Below, one piece after another: positions 16,826-25,857 of a DNA stretch of 64,000 bases. Location of the stretch: NCBI RefSeq assembly GCF_000024345.1, contig NC_013729.1:2790001-2854000 (forward strand). Reading direction: 5' to 3'. This DNA is from Kribbella flavida DSM 17836 (GTDB lineage: Bacteria > Actinomycetota > Actinomycetes > Propionibacteriales > Kribbellaceae). Position 1 is the stretch's first letter. The number at the start of each line of letters is the position of its first letter. The translations under genes were made by a program, and so were the position numbers. The notes under the pieces are model-generated. The model was given only the letters and a program-made list of their open reading frames with translations. It had not been told where the DNA came from and searched no databases.

Positions 16826-17290
16826 ATGGCATCCTCCGCGCATCCCGGCACAGGGCCCGCCGAAGAGTTCCGTTATCCGGGCAGCCGGCTCGGGCTGCCC
16901 GAGGACGGGCCGGGGTCGGTGACCGGCTGGGGGCGCCGGCTGCTCGCGCTGGTCGTCGACTGGCTGATCGCCGGACTGATCGCCTCGGCGATCACCAGCA
17001 AGCCGATGTGGGCCGGTGGCAACGACTACAACACGGCCCAGTTGGTCACGTTCTTCGCGATGTCGGCGATCCTGGCCGGGCTCGTCGGCTTCACCGTCGG
17101 TCACCGGATCTGCGGCCTGCGGGTCCTCCGGGTCGGCGCCCAGGGCCCGGGTTACACCGCACAGGTCGGCCTGCTGGCCGGCGTGATCCGCGCGTTCCTG
17201 ATCTGCCTGGTGCTGCCCGCAGTCGTGTACGACCGCGACCGCCGCGGCCTGCACGACCGCGCCGCCAGCACCATCGTCGTACGCCGCTGA
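16826..17290 (+). CDS. RDD family membrane protein
   Basis: Membrane protein of 154 residues. The RDD domain begins with GWGRRLLALVVDWLIAG (Arg and Asp of the name) and has three transmembrane segments (LLALVVDWLIAGLIASAI, LVTFFAMSAILAGLVGFTVG, VIRAFLICLVLPAVV) ending with DRRGLHDRAASTIVV. Its function is unknown; some relatives are ion antiporters. The ATG at 16826 lies six bases after a -10-like TAGGCT and lacks an RBS, so it is probably leaderless. Conserved position next to glnA. Confidence 0.9.
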   Translation: MASSAHPGTGPAEEFRYPGSRLGLPEDGPGSVTGWGRRLLALVVDWLIAGLIASAITSKPMWAGGNDYNTAQLVTFFAMSAILAGLVGFTVGHRICGLRVLRVGAQGPGYTAQVGLLAGVIRAFLICLVLPAVVYDRDRRGLHDRAASTIVVRR

Positions 17291-17306
17291 CCCCTACCGG
17301 CCACCC

Positions 17307-17332
17307 GCCGCCGAAGATCCGCGATCGGCGGC
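17307..17332 (+). terminator. Weak hairpin after the RDD gene
   Basis: GCCGCCGA (17307-17314) pairs with TCGGCGGC (17325-17332), loop 10 bases, 16 bases past the RDD stop. It ends just before the lipoprotein start codons and could mask them. Confidence 0.4.
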
Positions 17333-17344
17333 AGCATGGTCGGC

Positions 17345-17893
17345 ATGAAGGTGATCACCGCCACCCTGGCCGCCACCGTGCTGCTGGTCAGCTGCGGCGC
17401 CGACCCGGCAGGATCCAGTACACCGGGCCCGTCGCCGTCGCCGTCGACGCCGTCGCCCGCGATCACGCCGAGCGCCACCCCGTCGCCCGCACCCACCCCC
17501 ACGCGAACGCCGACGCCGAGTCCAACGCCGCGGCCGACGACGCCCAAGCCGGTGGCGCCGCCGAAGGCCAAGGACGGGACGAACGTCGCCGCGTGCCGTG
17601 ACGGCAACTGCCAGATCCTGGTCACCGGCAGGACCACGATCCGGTTCAGCGGCGGCCGGATCGTGGTGACCCAGGTCGGCCCGAAGTTCGCCACCTTCAC
17701 GCTCACCGGCCGGTACGGCGGCGGGAACGGGCAGCTCGGCCCGAACTGCGCGGTCACCTTCGGGTACGGCGGCCTGAGCACCCGCTGCGGCGGGACCAAG
17801 CCGGCGCCGCGGACCGAGGACCCGCCCGGTCTCACCCTGCGTGCGCCGTACGTCGCCGGCCGCCGCGCGATCATCGACCTGCACGCGCGCTGA
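17345..17893 (+). CDS. Putative lipoprotein with Pro/Thr/Ser-rich linker
   Basis: Exported lipoprotein of 182 residues. MKVITATLAATVLLVSCG is a lipoprotein signal with lipobox LVSC. Residues about 22-75 form a Pro/Ser/Thr-rich linker typical of wall-spanning spacers. The C-terminal 105 residues (from ACRDGNCQILVTGRTTIRF) look like a small beta-rich domain with four cysteines. No family recognised. An ATG at 17336 (MVGMKV) is an alternative start; neither has a clear RBS. Confidence 0.74.
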   Translation: MKVITATLAATVLLVSCGADPAGSSTPGPSPSPSTPSPAITPSATPSPAPTPTRTPTPSPTPRPTTPKPVAPPKAKDGTNVAACRDGNCQILVTGRTTIRFSGGRIVVTQVGPKFATFTLTGRYGGGNGQLGPNCAVTFGYGGLSTRCGGTKPAPRTEDPPGLTLRAPYVAGRRAIIDLHAR

Positions 17894-17930
17894 GGCCGCG
17901 CGCCCAATCAGCCCGGCTCCTGCGTTTCTC

Positions 17931-17983
17931 ACGGGTTGGCCCGCGAGAGGCAGGGTTGGCCTACCAAATTCTGGCGGGCCAAC
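17931..17983. terminator. Long inverted repeat between convergent genes
   Basis: GGGTTGGCCCGC (17931-17942) pairs with GCGGGCCAACCC (17972-17983) around a 29-base spacer that itself carries another GGGTTGGCC (17951). It lies between the convergent lipoprotein and cyclopropane synthase genes and is probably a bidirectional terminator. Confidence 0.5.
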
Positions 17984-18039
17984 CCTTCGTGTGCGTGGTC
18001 AACCCGTCGGAGTTCGGCCGGGGGCGGCTGGGGGTGGAG

Positions 18040-19317
18040 TCAGCGGCGGGTGAGGAGGAGTTGGACGTCGTCCAGGTAGCCGGCGCGGAAGCCGGCCTCG
18101 GAGTACGCGAGGTAGAACTCCCACATCCGGCAGAACGTGTCGTCGAAGCCGAGGGTGGCGATGTTCGGCCACTGCTCGATGAACCGGTTGCGCCAGATTC
18201 GCAGCGTCCGGGCGTAGTCGGGGCCGAGGCTGCGCAGGACCTGTGTGTGCAGGCCGGTGTGCTGGTTGGTGACCTGCTTGATCACCTTGACCGACGGGAT
18301 CAGGCCGCCGGGAAAGATGTACTTCTGCACCCAGGTGAACGTGTTCCGGGTGGCGAGCATGCGCTCGTGCGGCATCACGATCGCCTGCACCACCGCGACG
18401 CCGTCCGGCGCCAGCCGCCGCTCGATCGCGTCGAAGTAGACCGGCCAGTACTTCTCGCCGACCGCCTCGATCATCTCCACGCTGAGCACCGCGTCGAACT
18501 CGCCGATCTGGTCGCGGTAGTCGCGCAGCGCGACCTGGACCCGGTCGCTCACCCCGGCGTCGGCGATCCGGCGCTGGGCGAGCAGCGCCTGCTGGGACGC
18601 GATCGTGATTGCGGTCACCCACGCACCGCGCTGCGCCGCGCGGATCGCCAGGCTGGCCCAGCCGCAGCCGATGTCGAGCACCCGGGACCCGGACCGCACA
18701 CCGGCGGCGTCCAGGATCGCGTCCAGCTTGCGCAGCTGGGCCGGCGTGAGCTCGTCGTACGACGCGCTGCCGAGGTCCGCGAGCGGATCGCCGCCGAAGT
18801 ACGCGGCCGAGTACGTCAGGGTCGGGTCGAGGAACTCGGAGAACATCGCGTTGCTCAGGTCGTAGTGCCGGCTGACGTTCTCCCGCGCGCCGGCCCGGTC
18901 GTTCTCCTGGTCGGCCGGCTGGGACTTGGTCACCAGCCAGCGCAGCGACTGCGCCCACCGCGGCAGCAGGTGCCGGGTCTCCTCGTTGCTGAACCGCTCG
19001 GCGAACGGCACCAGCAGGTCGGCCAGGTCGGTGCCCGGCTCGGGGTCCCAGTCGCCGGCCAGGTAGGCCTCGCCGAACCCGGAGCCCGCGTCCTGCCCCA
19101 GCCGGTCCAGGAACGGTCCGCTGCGGTGCACGAGCATGGTCGGACCGCCGTTGCCGTAGCGCCGGTTGTCCAGCACGATCGAGACCGGCAGGTCCTTGGC
19201 GACCATCCGGATCGCGGCCAGCGCGCCGGCCCGGCGGACCGGGTTGGAGCGGGGCGCGACCAGGGAGGGCCACGTCTGAGGCACCGGCTGGTGCACCGCT
19301 GGCAAGAGATCCGTCAT
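18040..19317 (-). CDS. cfa: Cyclopropane-fatty-acyl-phospholipid synthase family methyltransferase
   Basis: SAM-dependent enzyme of 425 residues, expected to methylenate or methylate unsaturated acyl chains of membrane phospholipids. Family marks: ENVSRHYDLSNAMFSEFLDP near residue 147, the SAM motif VLDIGCGWASLAIRAA near residue 209, VEMIEAVGEKYWPVYF and VQKYIFPGGLIPS. Start ATG at 19317 (MTDLLPAV) with GAGG about eleven bases upstream; upstream in-frame codons lack support. It stands alone between convergent and tandem neighbours. Confidence 0.92.
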   Translation of the reverse strand: MTDLLPAVHQPVPQTWPSLVAPRSNPVRRAGALAAIRMVAKDLPVSIVLDNRRYGNGGPTMLVHRSGPFLDRLGQDAGSGFGEAYLAGDWDPEPGTDLADLLVPFAERFSNEETRHLLPRWAQSLRWLVTKSQPADQENDRAGARENVSRHYDLSNAMFSEFLDPTLTYSAAYFGGDPLADLGSASYDELTPAQLRKLDAILDAAGVRSGSRVLDIGCGWASLAIRAAQRGAWVTAITIASQQALLAQRRIADAGVSDRVQVALRDYRDQIGEFDAVLSVEMIEAVGEKYWPVYFDAIERRLAPDGVAVVQAIVMPHERMLATRNTFTWVQKYIFPGGLIPSVKVIKQVTNQHTGLHTQVLRSLGPDYARTLRIWRNRFIEQWPNIATLGFDDTFCRMWEFYLAYSEAGFRAGYLDDVQLLLTRR

Positions 19318-19406
19318 GTCTGTGTCTACCTCGGGTTTCGTCCGTCCTGGTCGCACCCTAAGGCCGGAAGGCGGCCGTCGGGTGTGACCAGGAAGGCACG
19401 GTGGTG

Positions 19407-19778
19407 TCAGCCGGTGCGCTGACCCAGGTACAGGTGATTGCCGTCGGGGTCCTCGGCACGGGCTTCCCGCTCACCCCACGGCTGGTCGGCCGGTTCCTGG
19501 GTGATCCGCCCACCGGCGGCCCGGATCCGGTCGACGAGGCCGTCGAGGTCGTCGGTGTAGAGCCAGAGCGCGATCGGCGGCCGGCCCGGCGTGACCCGGA
19601 AGTCCGGGTCGTGGCCGAGCCCCAGCGAGGCCTTGCCGAACTGCACACTCACGTACGCCGGTGCGCCCTCGGGTGGGAACTGGTACACCTGCTCACCACC
19701 GAGCACGTCGGTGTAGAACGGCAGCAGCCGGTCCAGGTCAGCAGTCGTCACGATAGGGAAAACGTCGTCGACGGCCAT
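19407..19778 (-). CDS. VOC (glyoxalase/bleomycin-resistance fold) protein
   Basis: Single-unit vicinal oxygen chelate protein of 123 residues. It has the paired beta-alpha-beta-beta-beta modules: VFPIVTTADLDRLLPFYTDVLG at the N-terminus and LYTDDLDGLVDRIRAAGG, then AEDPDGNHLYLGQ at the C-terminus. Substrate unknown; small members include antibiotic-sequestering proteins. AGGAGG lies just upstream of the ATG. Same strand as DUF4191 and lipA. Confidence 0.9.
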   Translation of the reverse strand: MAVDDVFPIVTTADLDRLLPFYTDVLGGEQVYQFPPEGAPAYVSVQFGKASLGLGHDPDFRVTPGRPPIALWLYTDDLDGLVDRIRAAGGRITQEPADQPWGEREARAEDPDGNHLYLGQRTG

Positions 19779-19852
19779 GAGTTACCTCCTCGTTCCGCAG
19801 GATGGACGACAACCTGACGAACGGGAAGCCCCGGGATCGACAGCCGCCCGGC

Positions 19853-20548
19853 TCAGCGGCCCTTCATCGCCTGCCGGGCGCCCTTGAGGCTGGTCGGCAC
19901 CGGGCCCTTCGGCATCGGCACCTGCGGGCGGACCGCGTCCAGCGCCTTCAGCCTCTGCAGCAGGTCGGTGATCTCGGACGGCTGCAGCGCCTGGGGCAGC
20001 TTCATCACGTGCTTGGTGAGCTTGCGGATGTCGATCTCGCCCTCACCCTTGCCGGCCACGAGCTGGATCACCGGCGCGCCGCCGGCCACCCGGGTGTGCT
20101 TCTTGCCCTCGGCGGCCAGCAGGTTCTTCACCCGGGTCGGCTGGCCCTCGCCGACCAGGACGATGCCCGGCCGGCCGACGACGCGGTGCACGATGTCGGC
20201 GTTCTTGGTGACCGCGACCGCGGGCGTCACGTTCCAGCCGCGGCGCAGCGTCTGCAGCGCCGAGGCGGCCGCGCCGGCCTGGCCCTCGATCTGGCTGTAC
20301 GCCGCCTTCTCCACCCGGCGGCCGAACACGATCGTGGTGGCCAGGAAGCCGAGCGCGACGCCGAGCGGGATCCAGATCAGCAGCGGGCCGACCAGGAAAC
20401 CGAGCGCGACGAACACGGCGACCACGCCGAGGAAGATCGCGGCGAGCAGCAGCCCGATCCGGGGGTCGGACTTCTTGGTCAGCTGGTACGCCGACCTGAT
20501 CTGCTTCAGCCGGCTGGTCTTCTCGGCGGGGGCGTCGTTCTTGGCCAT
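19853..20548 (-). CDS. DUF4191 family membrane protein
   Basis: Actinobacterial membrane protein of 231 residues with two adjacent transmembrane helices (about 32-75: IGLLLAAIFLGVVAVFVALG, LIWIPLGVALGFLATTIVF) and a cytosolic C-terminal domain containing RRGWNVTPAVAVTKNADIVHR and GRPGIVLVGEG. It follows lipA by 31 bases on the same strand, the same pairing I recall in mycobacteria (Rv2218-Rv2219). No biochemical role is known. Confidence 0.92.
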   Translation of the reverse strand: MAKNDAPAEKTSRLKQIRSAYQLTKKSDPRIGLLLAAIFLGVVAVFVALGFLVGPLLIWIPLGVALGFLATTIVFGRRVEKAAYSQIEGQAGAAASALQTLRRGWNVTPAVAVTKNADIVHRVVGRPGIVLVGEGQPTRVKNLLAAEGKKHTRVAGGAPVIQLVAGKGEGEIDIRKLTKHVMKLPQALQPSEITDLLQRLKALDAVRPQVPMPKGPVPTSLKGARQAMKGR

Positions 20549-20579
20549 CTCTACCTTTGTCCGTGTCCGTCGTGTCGGG

Positions 20580-21545
20580 TCAGGCGTCCTGGGTCGCGGG
20601 CTCGGCCGCCACCTGGGCGGCGGTCGTCCGCGACTCCACAGCCTGACGGTACAGCCGACCGGCCCGGTAGGACGAACGGACGAGCGGTCCGGACATCACT
20701 CCGGCGAAGCCGATCTGCTCGGCCTCGGCCTGCAGTTCGACGAACTCCTCCGGCCGGACCCAGCGCTCGACCGGGTGGTGCCGCACCGAGGGACGCAGGT
20801 ACTGGGTGATGGTGATGATCTCGCAGCCGGCGGCGTGCAGGTCGGCCAGCGCCTGGCTGACCTCCTCGCGGGTCTCGCCCATGCCGAGGATCAGGTTGCT
20901 CTTGGTGACCAGGCCGTAGTCGCGGGCCTGGGTGATCACGTCCAGCGAGCGCTCGTAGCGGAAGCCGGGACGGATCCGGCGGAAGATCCGGGGCACCGTC
21001 TCGACGTTGTGCGCGAACACCTCGGGCCGCGAGGAGAACACCTCGGCCAGCTGCTCGGGCACCGCGTTGAAGTCGGGCGCGAGCATCTCGACGCCGGTGC
21101 CCGGGTTCAGCGCGTGGATCTGGCGGATCGTCTCGGCGTACAGCCAGGCGCCGCCGTCCTCGAGGTCGTCGCGCGCGACACCGGTCACGGTCGCGTAGCG
21201 CAGACCCATCTTGGTGACCGACTCGGCCACCCGGCGCGGCTCGTCACGGTCCAGCGCCTGCGGCTTGCCGGTGTCGATCTGGCAGAAGTCGCAGCGCCGG
21301 GTGCACTGGTCACCGCCGATGAGGAAGGTGGCCTCGCGGTCCTCCCAGCACTCGAAGATGTTCGGACAGCCGGCTTCCTGGCACACCGTGTGCAGTTCTT
21401 CGGACTTCACCAGCGCCTGCAGCTTCTGGTACTCCGGGCCCATCTTCGCGCGCGTCTTGATCCACTCGGGTTTGCGCTCGATCGGGGTCTCCGCGTTGCG
21501 CACCTCGAGCCTGAGCAGCTTCCGTCCTTCTGGGGCGATCGTCAC
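20580..21545 (-). CDS. lipA: Lipoyl synthase (radical SAM)
   Basis: Inserts two sulfurs into protein-bound octanoyl groups, completing the lipoyl cofactor of E2 and GcvH; 321 residues. The auxiliary cluster motif [12 protein letters not shown] is near residue 55 and the radical-SAM motif CTRRCDFC near residue 81. [21 protein letters not shown] and [16 protein letters not shown] complete the family pattern. GTG start at 21545. In many actinobacteria lipB is immediately upstream; here about 10 kb of accessory genes separates them. Confidence 0.98.
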   Translation of the reverse strand: MTIAPEGRKLLRLEVRNAETPIERKPEWIKTRAKMGPEYQKLQALVKSEELHTVCQEAGCPNIFECWEDREATFLIGGDQCTRRCDFCQIDTGKPQALDRDEPRRVAESVTKMGLRYATVTGVARDDLEDGGAWLYAETIRQIHALNPGTGVEMLAPDFNAVPEQLAEVFSSRPEVFAHNVETVPRIFRRIRPGFRYERSLDVITQARDYGLVTKSNLILGMGETREEVSQALADLHAAGCEIITITQYLRPSVRHHPVERWVRPEEFVELQAEAEQIGFAGVMSGPLVRSSYRAGRLYRQAVESRTTAAQVAAEPATQDA

Positions 21546-21659
21546 GCCCTCCAGAGTACGCGGCGCCGGTCAGGGGCAAGCGCGGGAGTGCCTGCTGACC
21601 GCCCGGCACGCTGCGTGCAGGCGATCAGGCGGCGCGCGCGGCCCTTAGGGTGGTGGACC

Positions 21660-23210
21660 ATGGTCAGCCTTCGCCGCTCCGGCGCCGCGCCCGACGCCGA
21701 GGCGCCCGCCGCTTCCGGAACGACGGTGTCCGAGCCGGGCACGCCCCCGACCACCGGCGTCCGGGCGGCCGGTTGGGAACGGCCGGGGCCGACCCCGCAG
21801 CAGCGGCGCGACGACGTCGTCCTGGGGCTCGGGCTGGCGATGGTCTCGGTGATCGGCACCGAACTGGCCCGCGGCAGCTACCCGACCCCGGTCGACCTGG
21901 GCATCGGCGGTGTCGAGCCGTACGTGCTGAGCGTGCTGGTGACCCTGCCGCTGTGTTTCCGGCGGCGGTTTCCGCTGACGGTGCTGCTGGTGGTGTCGGT
22001 GCTGTTCGTCGTCGCGGGGGAGCGGACCCTGTTCGCCTTCGCCGGCAACCTGGTCACCCAGGCGACCCAGTTCATGGCGATCTACGCGGCAGCGGCCTGG
22101 GCGAAGGACCGGCGGCGGATGAAGCTGGCCGTGGTCGTGGTGTTCGTCGCGATGTTCTGCTGGCTGTTCTACGGGTTCGTGCAGGCGCTGCGCAACGACG
22201 CGATCAAGGGCGCGAACGACGGACTGCTGTCGCCGTACGTGTCGTACGTCGTGCTGAACTTCGGCGTCAACGTGGCCTACTTCTTCGGCGCGTACTTCTG
22301 GGGCCGGACCGCGTGGGGTGTCGCCCGGCAGCGTCACGAACTGGAGGCACAGGCTGCCGAGCTGGCCCGGCAGCAGCAGACGAACGCCCGCCGCGCGGTC
22401 ATCGACGAGCGGCTGCGCATCTCCCGGGAGCTGCACGACGTGGTCGCGCACCACATCAGCAGCATCGGCATCCAGGCCGGTGGCGCGCGCCGGGTGATGG
22501 AGTCGGACCCGGCGGCGGCCAAGAACGCGCTGAGCGTGATCGAGAACTCGAGCCGGACCGCCGTGAACGAGATGCGCCAGCTGCTGGGCATGCTGCGCGC
22601 CGCCGACCCGGACCTGGACGACGAGGAACTCGGGGTAGCGGCGCACAAGGCGCCGCAGGCAGGAGCGGACCGGCTGCCGGCACTCGTGGTGGAGGCGGGC
22701 GGTGAGGGGCTGGAGATCGGGTTCCACCAGATCGGCCGGCCGGTGAAGCTGCCGGAGACGGTGTCGGTGTCGGTCTACCGGATCGCGCAGGAGGCGCTGA
22801 CGAACGTGCGCCGGCACTCGACCGCCCGTACCGCGCACGTCACACTGCGGTACCTGGACGAGACGGCCGTCGAGGTCGAGGTGATCGACGACGGCCGCCC
22901 CAAGCACGCCCCGGTCGGCAGCCGGCTGGGTCACGTCGGCATCCGCGAGCGCGTTGCCCTGCTCGGCGGCGAGAGCGAGATCGGCCCGCGACCGGTGGGC
23001 GGCTTCCGCGTCCGGGCCCGGATCCCGCTCACCACGCCCGTCCCGGTCGAGGCCGGTGGTGGCGACTCGCCTCCCACGCCTTCGGCGGACGGCGTACCGG
23101 CGCCTGCCGAAGGGGCGGCGCCGCGCCTCGCCCCACCCGCCGACGGCGGTGAGCCGGTGGATGGGGAGACTGACCGACCTGTGCAGCAGTCCGAAGGAGC
23201 AACGCAGTGA
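21660..23210 (+). CDS. Sensor histidine kinase (HisKA_3, NarL-type system)
   Basis: Membrane sensor kinase of 516 residues. A Pro-rich cytosolic N-terminus (1-60) precedes about five hydrophobic segments (60-215), a short coiled region, the dimerisation domain RISRELHDVVAHH with phospho-acceptor His259, and a HATPase with N box RIAQEALTNVRRH, VIDDGRP and GHVGIRERV. The last 60 residues are a disordered Pro/Gly-rich tail. The ATG at 21660 lies eight bases past a -10-like TAGGGT, so it is probably leaderless. It overlaps the response regulator start by four bases. Confidence 0.95.
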   Translation: MVSLRRSGAAPDAEAPAASGTTVSEPGTPPTTGVRAAGWERPGPTPQQRRDDVVLGLGLAMVSVIGTELARGSYPTPVDLGIGGVEPYVLSVLVTLPLCFRRRFPLTVLLVVSVLFVVAGERTLFAFAGNLVTQATQFMAIYAAAAWAKDRRRMKLAVVVVFVAMFCWLFYGFVQALRNDAIKGANDGLLSPYVSYVVLNFGVNVAYFFGAYFWGRTAWGVARQRHELEAQAAELARQQQTNARRAVIDERLRISRELHDVVAHHISSIGIQAGGARRVMESDPAAAKNALSVIENSSRTAVNEMRQLLGMLRAADPDLDDEELGVAAHKAPQAGADRLPALVVEAGGEGLEIGFHQIGRPVKLPETVSVSVYRIAQEALTNVRRHSTARTAHVTLRYLDETAVEVEVIDDGRPKHAPVGSRLGHVGIRERVALLGGESEIGPRPVGGFRVRARIPLTTPVPVEAGGGDSPPTPSADGVPAPAEGAAPRLAPPADGGEPVDGETDRPVQQSEGATQ

Positions 23211-23890
23211 GTGACACCCTGACCAGCCCGATGCGGGTCCTGCTGGTCGACGACCAGGACCTGGTGCGGGCCGGGTTCCGGATGATCCTGTCGGTCGAGC
23301 AGGACATCGAGGTGGTCGGCGAGGCCGCCGACGGTGAGAAGGCGGTCGAGCTGGCGCTGGACCTGCGCCCGGACGTCGTCCTGATGGACGTCCAGATGCC
23401 CGGCCTCGACGGCATCGCCGCGACCCAGCGGATCGTCGCCGCCGACGCCGGCAAGGTGGTGATCCTGACCACGTTCGACCGCGACGACTACCTGTTCGAG
23501 TCGCTCGGCGCGGGCGCGAGCGGGTTCCTGCTGAAGAACACCGCCCCCGAGGACCTGGTCGAGGCGATCCAGGTCGTGCACTCCGGCCACGCGCTGCTCG
23601 CCCCCGAGGTGACCCGCCGCGTGATCAAGCGGTTCGCCGGCGGCGGAGAGCGGGTCTACCGCCCGGATCTGGTCGCCGAACTCACCGACCGCGAGCGCGA
23701 GGTGCTCGGCCTGATCGCGCGCGGCCTGACCAACACCGAGATCGCCGGCCAGCTGTTCGTCGGGGAGGCCACCGTCAAGACGCACGTCTCCCGCGTCCTG
23801 CTCAAGCTCGGTCTGCGCGACCGGGTTCAAGCTGTCGTGTTCGCCTACGAGTGCGGCCTGGTCGTGCCCGGCGACGACGCCACCAGCTGA
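23207..23890 (+). CDS. LuxR/NarL family response regulator
   Basis: Two-domain regulator of 227 residues: receiver domain (10-125) with DDQD at 15-18, phospho-acceptor Asp61 in VVLMDVQMPG and Lys in LLKNTAPED; C-terminal LuxR helix-turn-helix (about 160-220) with LTDREREVLGLIARGLTN and TVKTHVSRVLLKL. Translationally coupled to the kinase by GTGA. Stimulus and targets are unknown; the nearby sigma factor and ABC exporter are candidates. Confidence 0.96.
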   Translation: MSDTLTSPMRVLLVDDQDLVRAGFRMILSVEQDIEVVGEAADGEKAVELALDLRPDVVLMDVQMPGLDGIAATQRIVAADAGKVVILTTFDRDDYLFESLGAGASGFLLKNTAPEDLVEAIQVVHSGHALLAPEVTRRVIKRFAGGGERVYRPDLVAELTDREREVLGLIARGLTNTEIAGQLFVGEATVKTHVSRVLLKLGLRDRVQAVVFAYECGLVVPGDDATS

Positions 23891-23894
23891 GCTC

Positions 23895-24809
23895 ATGCCG
23901 AGCATCGCGGACCCGTCGGCCGAGCCGCACCCTCCGGACAGCGACCTCGAGCAGGCCGCTCGGGTCTTCGCCGAGGTCCGGCCGCGGCTGTTCGGCATCG
24001 CCTACCGGATGCTGTCCAGCGCCGCCGAGGCCGAGGACCTGGTCCAGGAGGTGTGGCTGCGCTGGCAGACCTGCGACCGCAGCGCCGTGACCAACCCGGC
24101 GGCGTACCTGGCGACCACGACGACCCGGCTGGCGATCAACGCGATCCAGTCCGCCCGGGTCCGCCGGGAGACATACGTCGGGCCCTGGTTGCCCGAGCCG
24201 GTCGACACCAGTGCCGACCCGTACCTGGGTGCGGAACGCGGCGACGCGCTGGAGCTCGCCGTACTGGTCCTGCTGGAGCGGCTCAAGCCGAACGAGCGAG
24301 CGGCGTACGTGCTGCGGGAGGCGTTCGACTACCCGTACCCGCAGATCGCGGAGATCCTCCAGCTGCACGAACCCGCCGTACGCCAGCTCGTCAGCCGCGC
24401 CCGCAAGCGGGTGACCAGCGATCGCCGTACGCCGGTCAGCGAGCCCGAGCAGCGCCAACTGCTCAGCGCCTTCATCAGCGCCGCCCGGTCGGGTGATCTG
24501 GCCGCACTGGAGAACCTGTTCGCGGCGGGCGTGTCCAGCTACTCCGACGGCGGCGGTGTCGTCCGGGCGGCCCGGATCCCGGTGCACGGCGCGGACCGCG
24601 TCGCGAAGTTCGTGCGAGCCTTCGCCGGCCACTTCTGGGGCGGCATCGAGGTGGAATGGCGCACGCTCAACGGCCGGCAGGCGGCGCTGCTGCGGCGGGA
24701 CGGCGTGCTCGCCGCCGTCGTCTCCGTGGACGCGTCGGCCGACGGCATCGAGCAGATCATGTGGCTGATGAACCCGGACAAGCTCGAGGCCCTCGCCGGA
24801 ACCGGCTGA
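23895..24809 (+). CDS. sigJ: ECF41-type sigma factor (SigJ-like)
   Basis: Extracytoplasmic function sigma factor of 304 residues with a C-terminal SnoaL-like domain. Region 2 has RPRLFGIAYRMLSSAAEAEDLVQEVWLR; region 4 has PNERAAYVLREAFDYPYPQIAEIL. The extension (about 195-300) shows the ECF41 marks YSDGGG and NPDKL, which in this family modulate sigma activity in cis instead of an anti-sigma factor. ECF41 genes usually sit beside a carboxymuconolactone decarboxylase, oxidoreductase or epimerase gene; none is here. It starts four bases after the response regulator stop. Confidence 0.93.
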   Translation: MPSIADPSAEPHPPDSDLEQAARVFAEVRPRLFGIAYRMLSSAAEAEDLVQEVWLRWQTCDRSAVTNPAAYLATTTTRLAINAIQSARVRRETYVGPWLPEPVDTSADPYLGAERGDALELAVLVLLERLKPNERAAYVLREAFDYPYPQIAEILQLHEPAVRQLVSRARKRVTSDRRTPVSEPEQRQLLSAFISAARSGDLAALENLFAAGVSSYSDGGGVVRAARIPVHGADRVAKFVRAFAGHFWGGIEVEWRTLNGRQAALLRRDGVLAAVVSVDASADGIEQIMWLMNPDKLEALAGTG

Positions 24810-24966
24810 CCCCGCGGCAGGACGCCGTCCCTCGTGCGGATGACCCCGGTGATCACACTACGGACCGACGTGCGAACGAGTCCGGCTGACTAGCGTTGGC
24901 AACACTCCCGCACAGGGAGCGGCCGGGCGTGCGCCCGGTCAGGGGGCCGGAGCAGTAGAAGGAACG

Positions 24967-25857
24967 GTGAACGGGATGCTGAGCGTGGCTGGGCTGACCC
25001 GGCGGTTCGGTGATCACCTTGCGCTCGACGACGTGACGTTCGACGTCGTGCCGGGCCGGATGACCGGCTTCGTCGGTGCCAACGGGGCCGGCAAGACGAC
25101 GACGATGCGGATCATGCTGGGGGTGCTGGCCGCCACGGCCGGCGAGGTGCACTGGAACGGCGCGCCGCTGACCCACGAGATCCGCCGCGACTTCGGCTAC
25201 ATGCCCGAGGAGCGCGGGCTCTACCCGAAGATGAAGATCCGCGACCAGCTGGTGTTCTTCGGCCGGTTGCACGGGCAGGACCCGAACCGGGCGGCCGAGC
25301 GGACCGACAAGATCCTCGACCGGCTGGGGCTGACCGAGCGGGCCGGCGACATGCTGGAGACGCTGTCCCTGGGCAACCAGCAGCGGGTCCAGATCGCCGC
25401 CGCGCTCGTGCACGAGCCGATCGCGCTGGTGCTGGACGAGCCGTTCAGCGGCCTCGACCCGCTGGCCGTCGACGCGATGGTGGACCTGTTGCGCGAGGAA
25501 GTGACGCCGGAGGTGCCGGTGCTGTTCTCCAGCCACCAGCTCGAACTGGTCGAGCGGCTGTGCGACGACCTGGTCGTGCTGTCCCGCGGCAAGGTCGTCG
25601 CCGCCGGCCCGGTGGCCGAACTGGCGGCCGGCCCGAGTGCGACGTACCGGCTGGTGACCGACGGGGACGCGGGCTGGCTGCGCGACGTCGGCGGCATCAC
25701 CGTCCGCGACGTGGCGGGCGCGACCGCGCTCTTCGACGTCACCGAAGCGGGCCAGGAGCAACAAGTACTGCAGCAGGCAATGAGTCGCGGGCAGGTGCTC
25801 GAGTTCGGGCCCGAGCGCGTGGCGTTGAGCGACGTCTTCCGGGAGGCGACTCGATGA
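24967..25857 (+). CDS. ABC exporter ATP-binding protein (NatA-like)
   Basis: Cytosolic ATPase of 296 residues with Walker A GANGAGKTT near residue 38, Q-loop region MPEERGLYPKMKIRDQLVFF, signature LSLGNQQRVQIAAAL, Walker B LVLDEPFSGLD and H-loop SSHQ. The C-terminal domain (220-296) is the DUF4162-like extension of antibiotic or sodium exporters. GTG at 24967 with AAGGA three bases upstream; ATG at 24976 is possible. A small GC hairpin lies in the leader at 24923-24938. Coupled to the permease by ATGA. Confidence 0.94.
   Translation: MNGMLSVAGLTRRFGDHLALDDVTFDVVPGRMTGFVGANGAGKTTTMRIMLGVLAATAGEVHWNGAPLTHEIRRDFGYMPEERGLYPKMKIRDQLVFFGRLHGQDPNRAAERTDKILDRLGLTERAGDMLETLSLGNQQRVQIAAALVHEPIALVLDEPFSGLDPLAVDAMVDLLREEVTPEVPVLFSSHQLELVERLCDDLVVLSRGKVVAAGPVAELAAGPSATYRLVTDGDAGWLRDVGGITVRDVAGATALFDVTEAGQEQQVLQQAMSRGQVLEFGPERVALSDVFREATR

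Noticed and set aside
19884..21659. Very long plus-strand frame continuous with the histidine kinase
   Set aside because: It is antisense to DUF4191 and lipA; the kinase starts at 21660 with its own promoter-like box.
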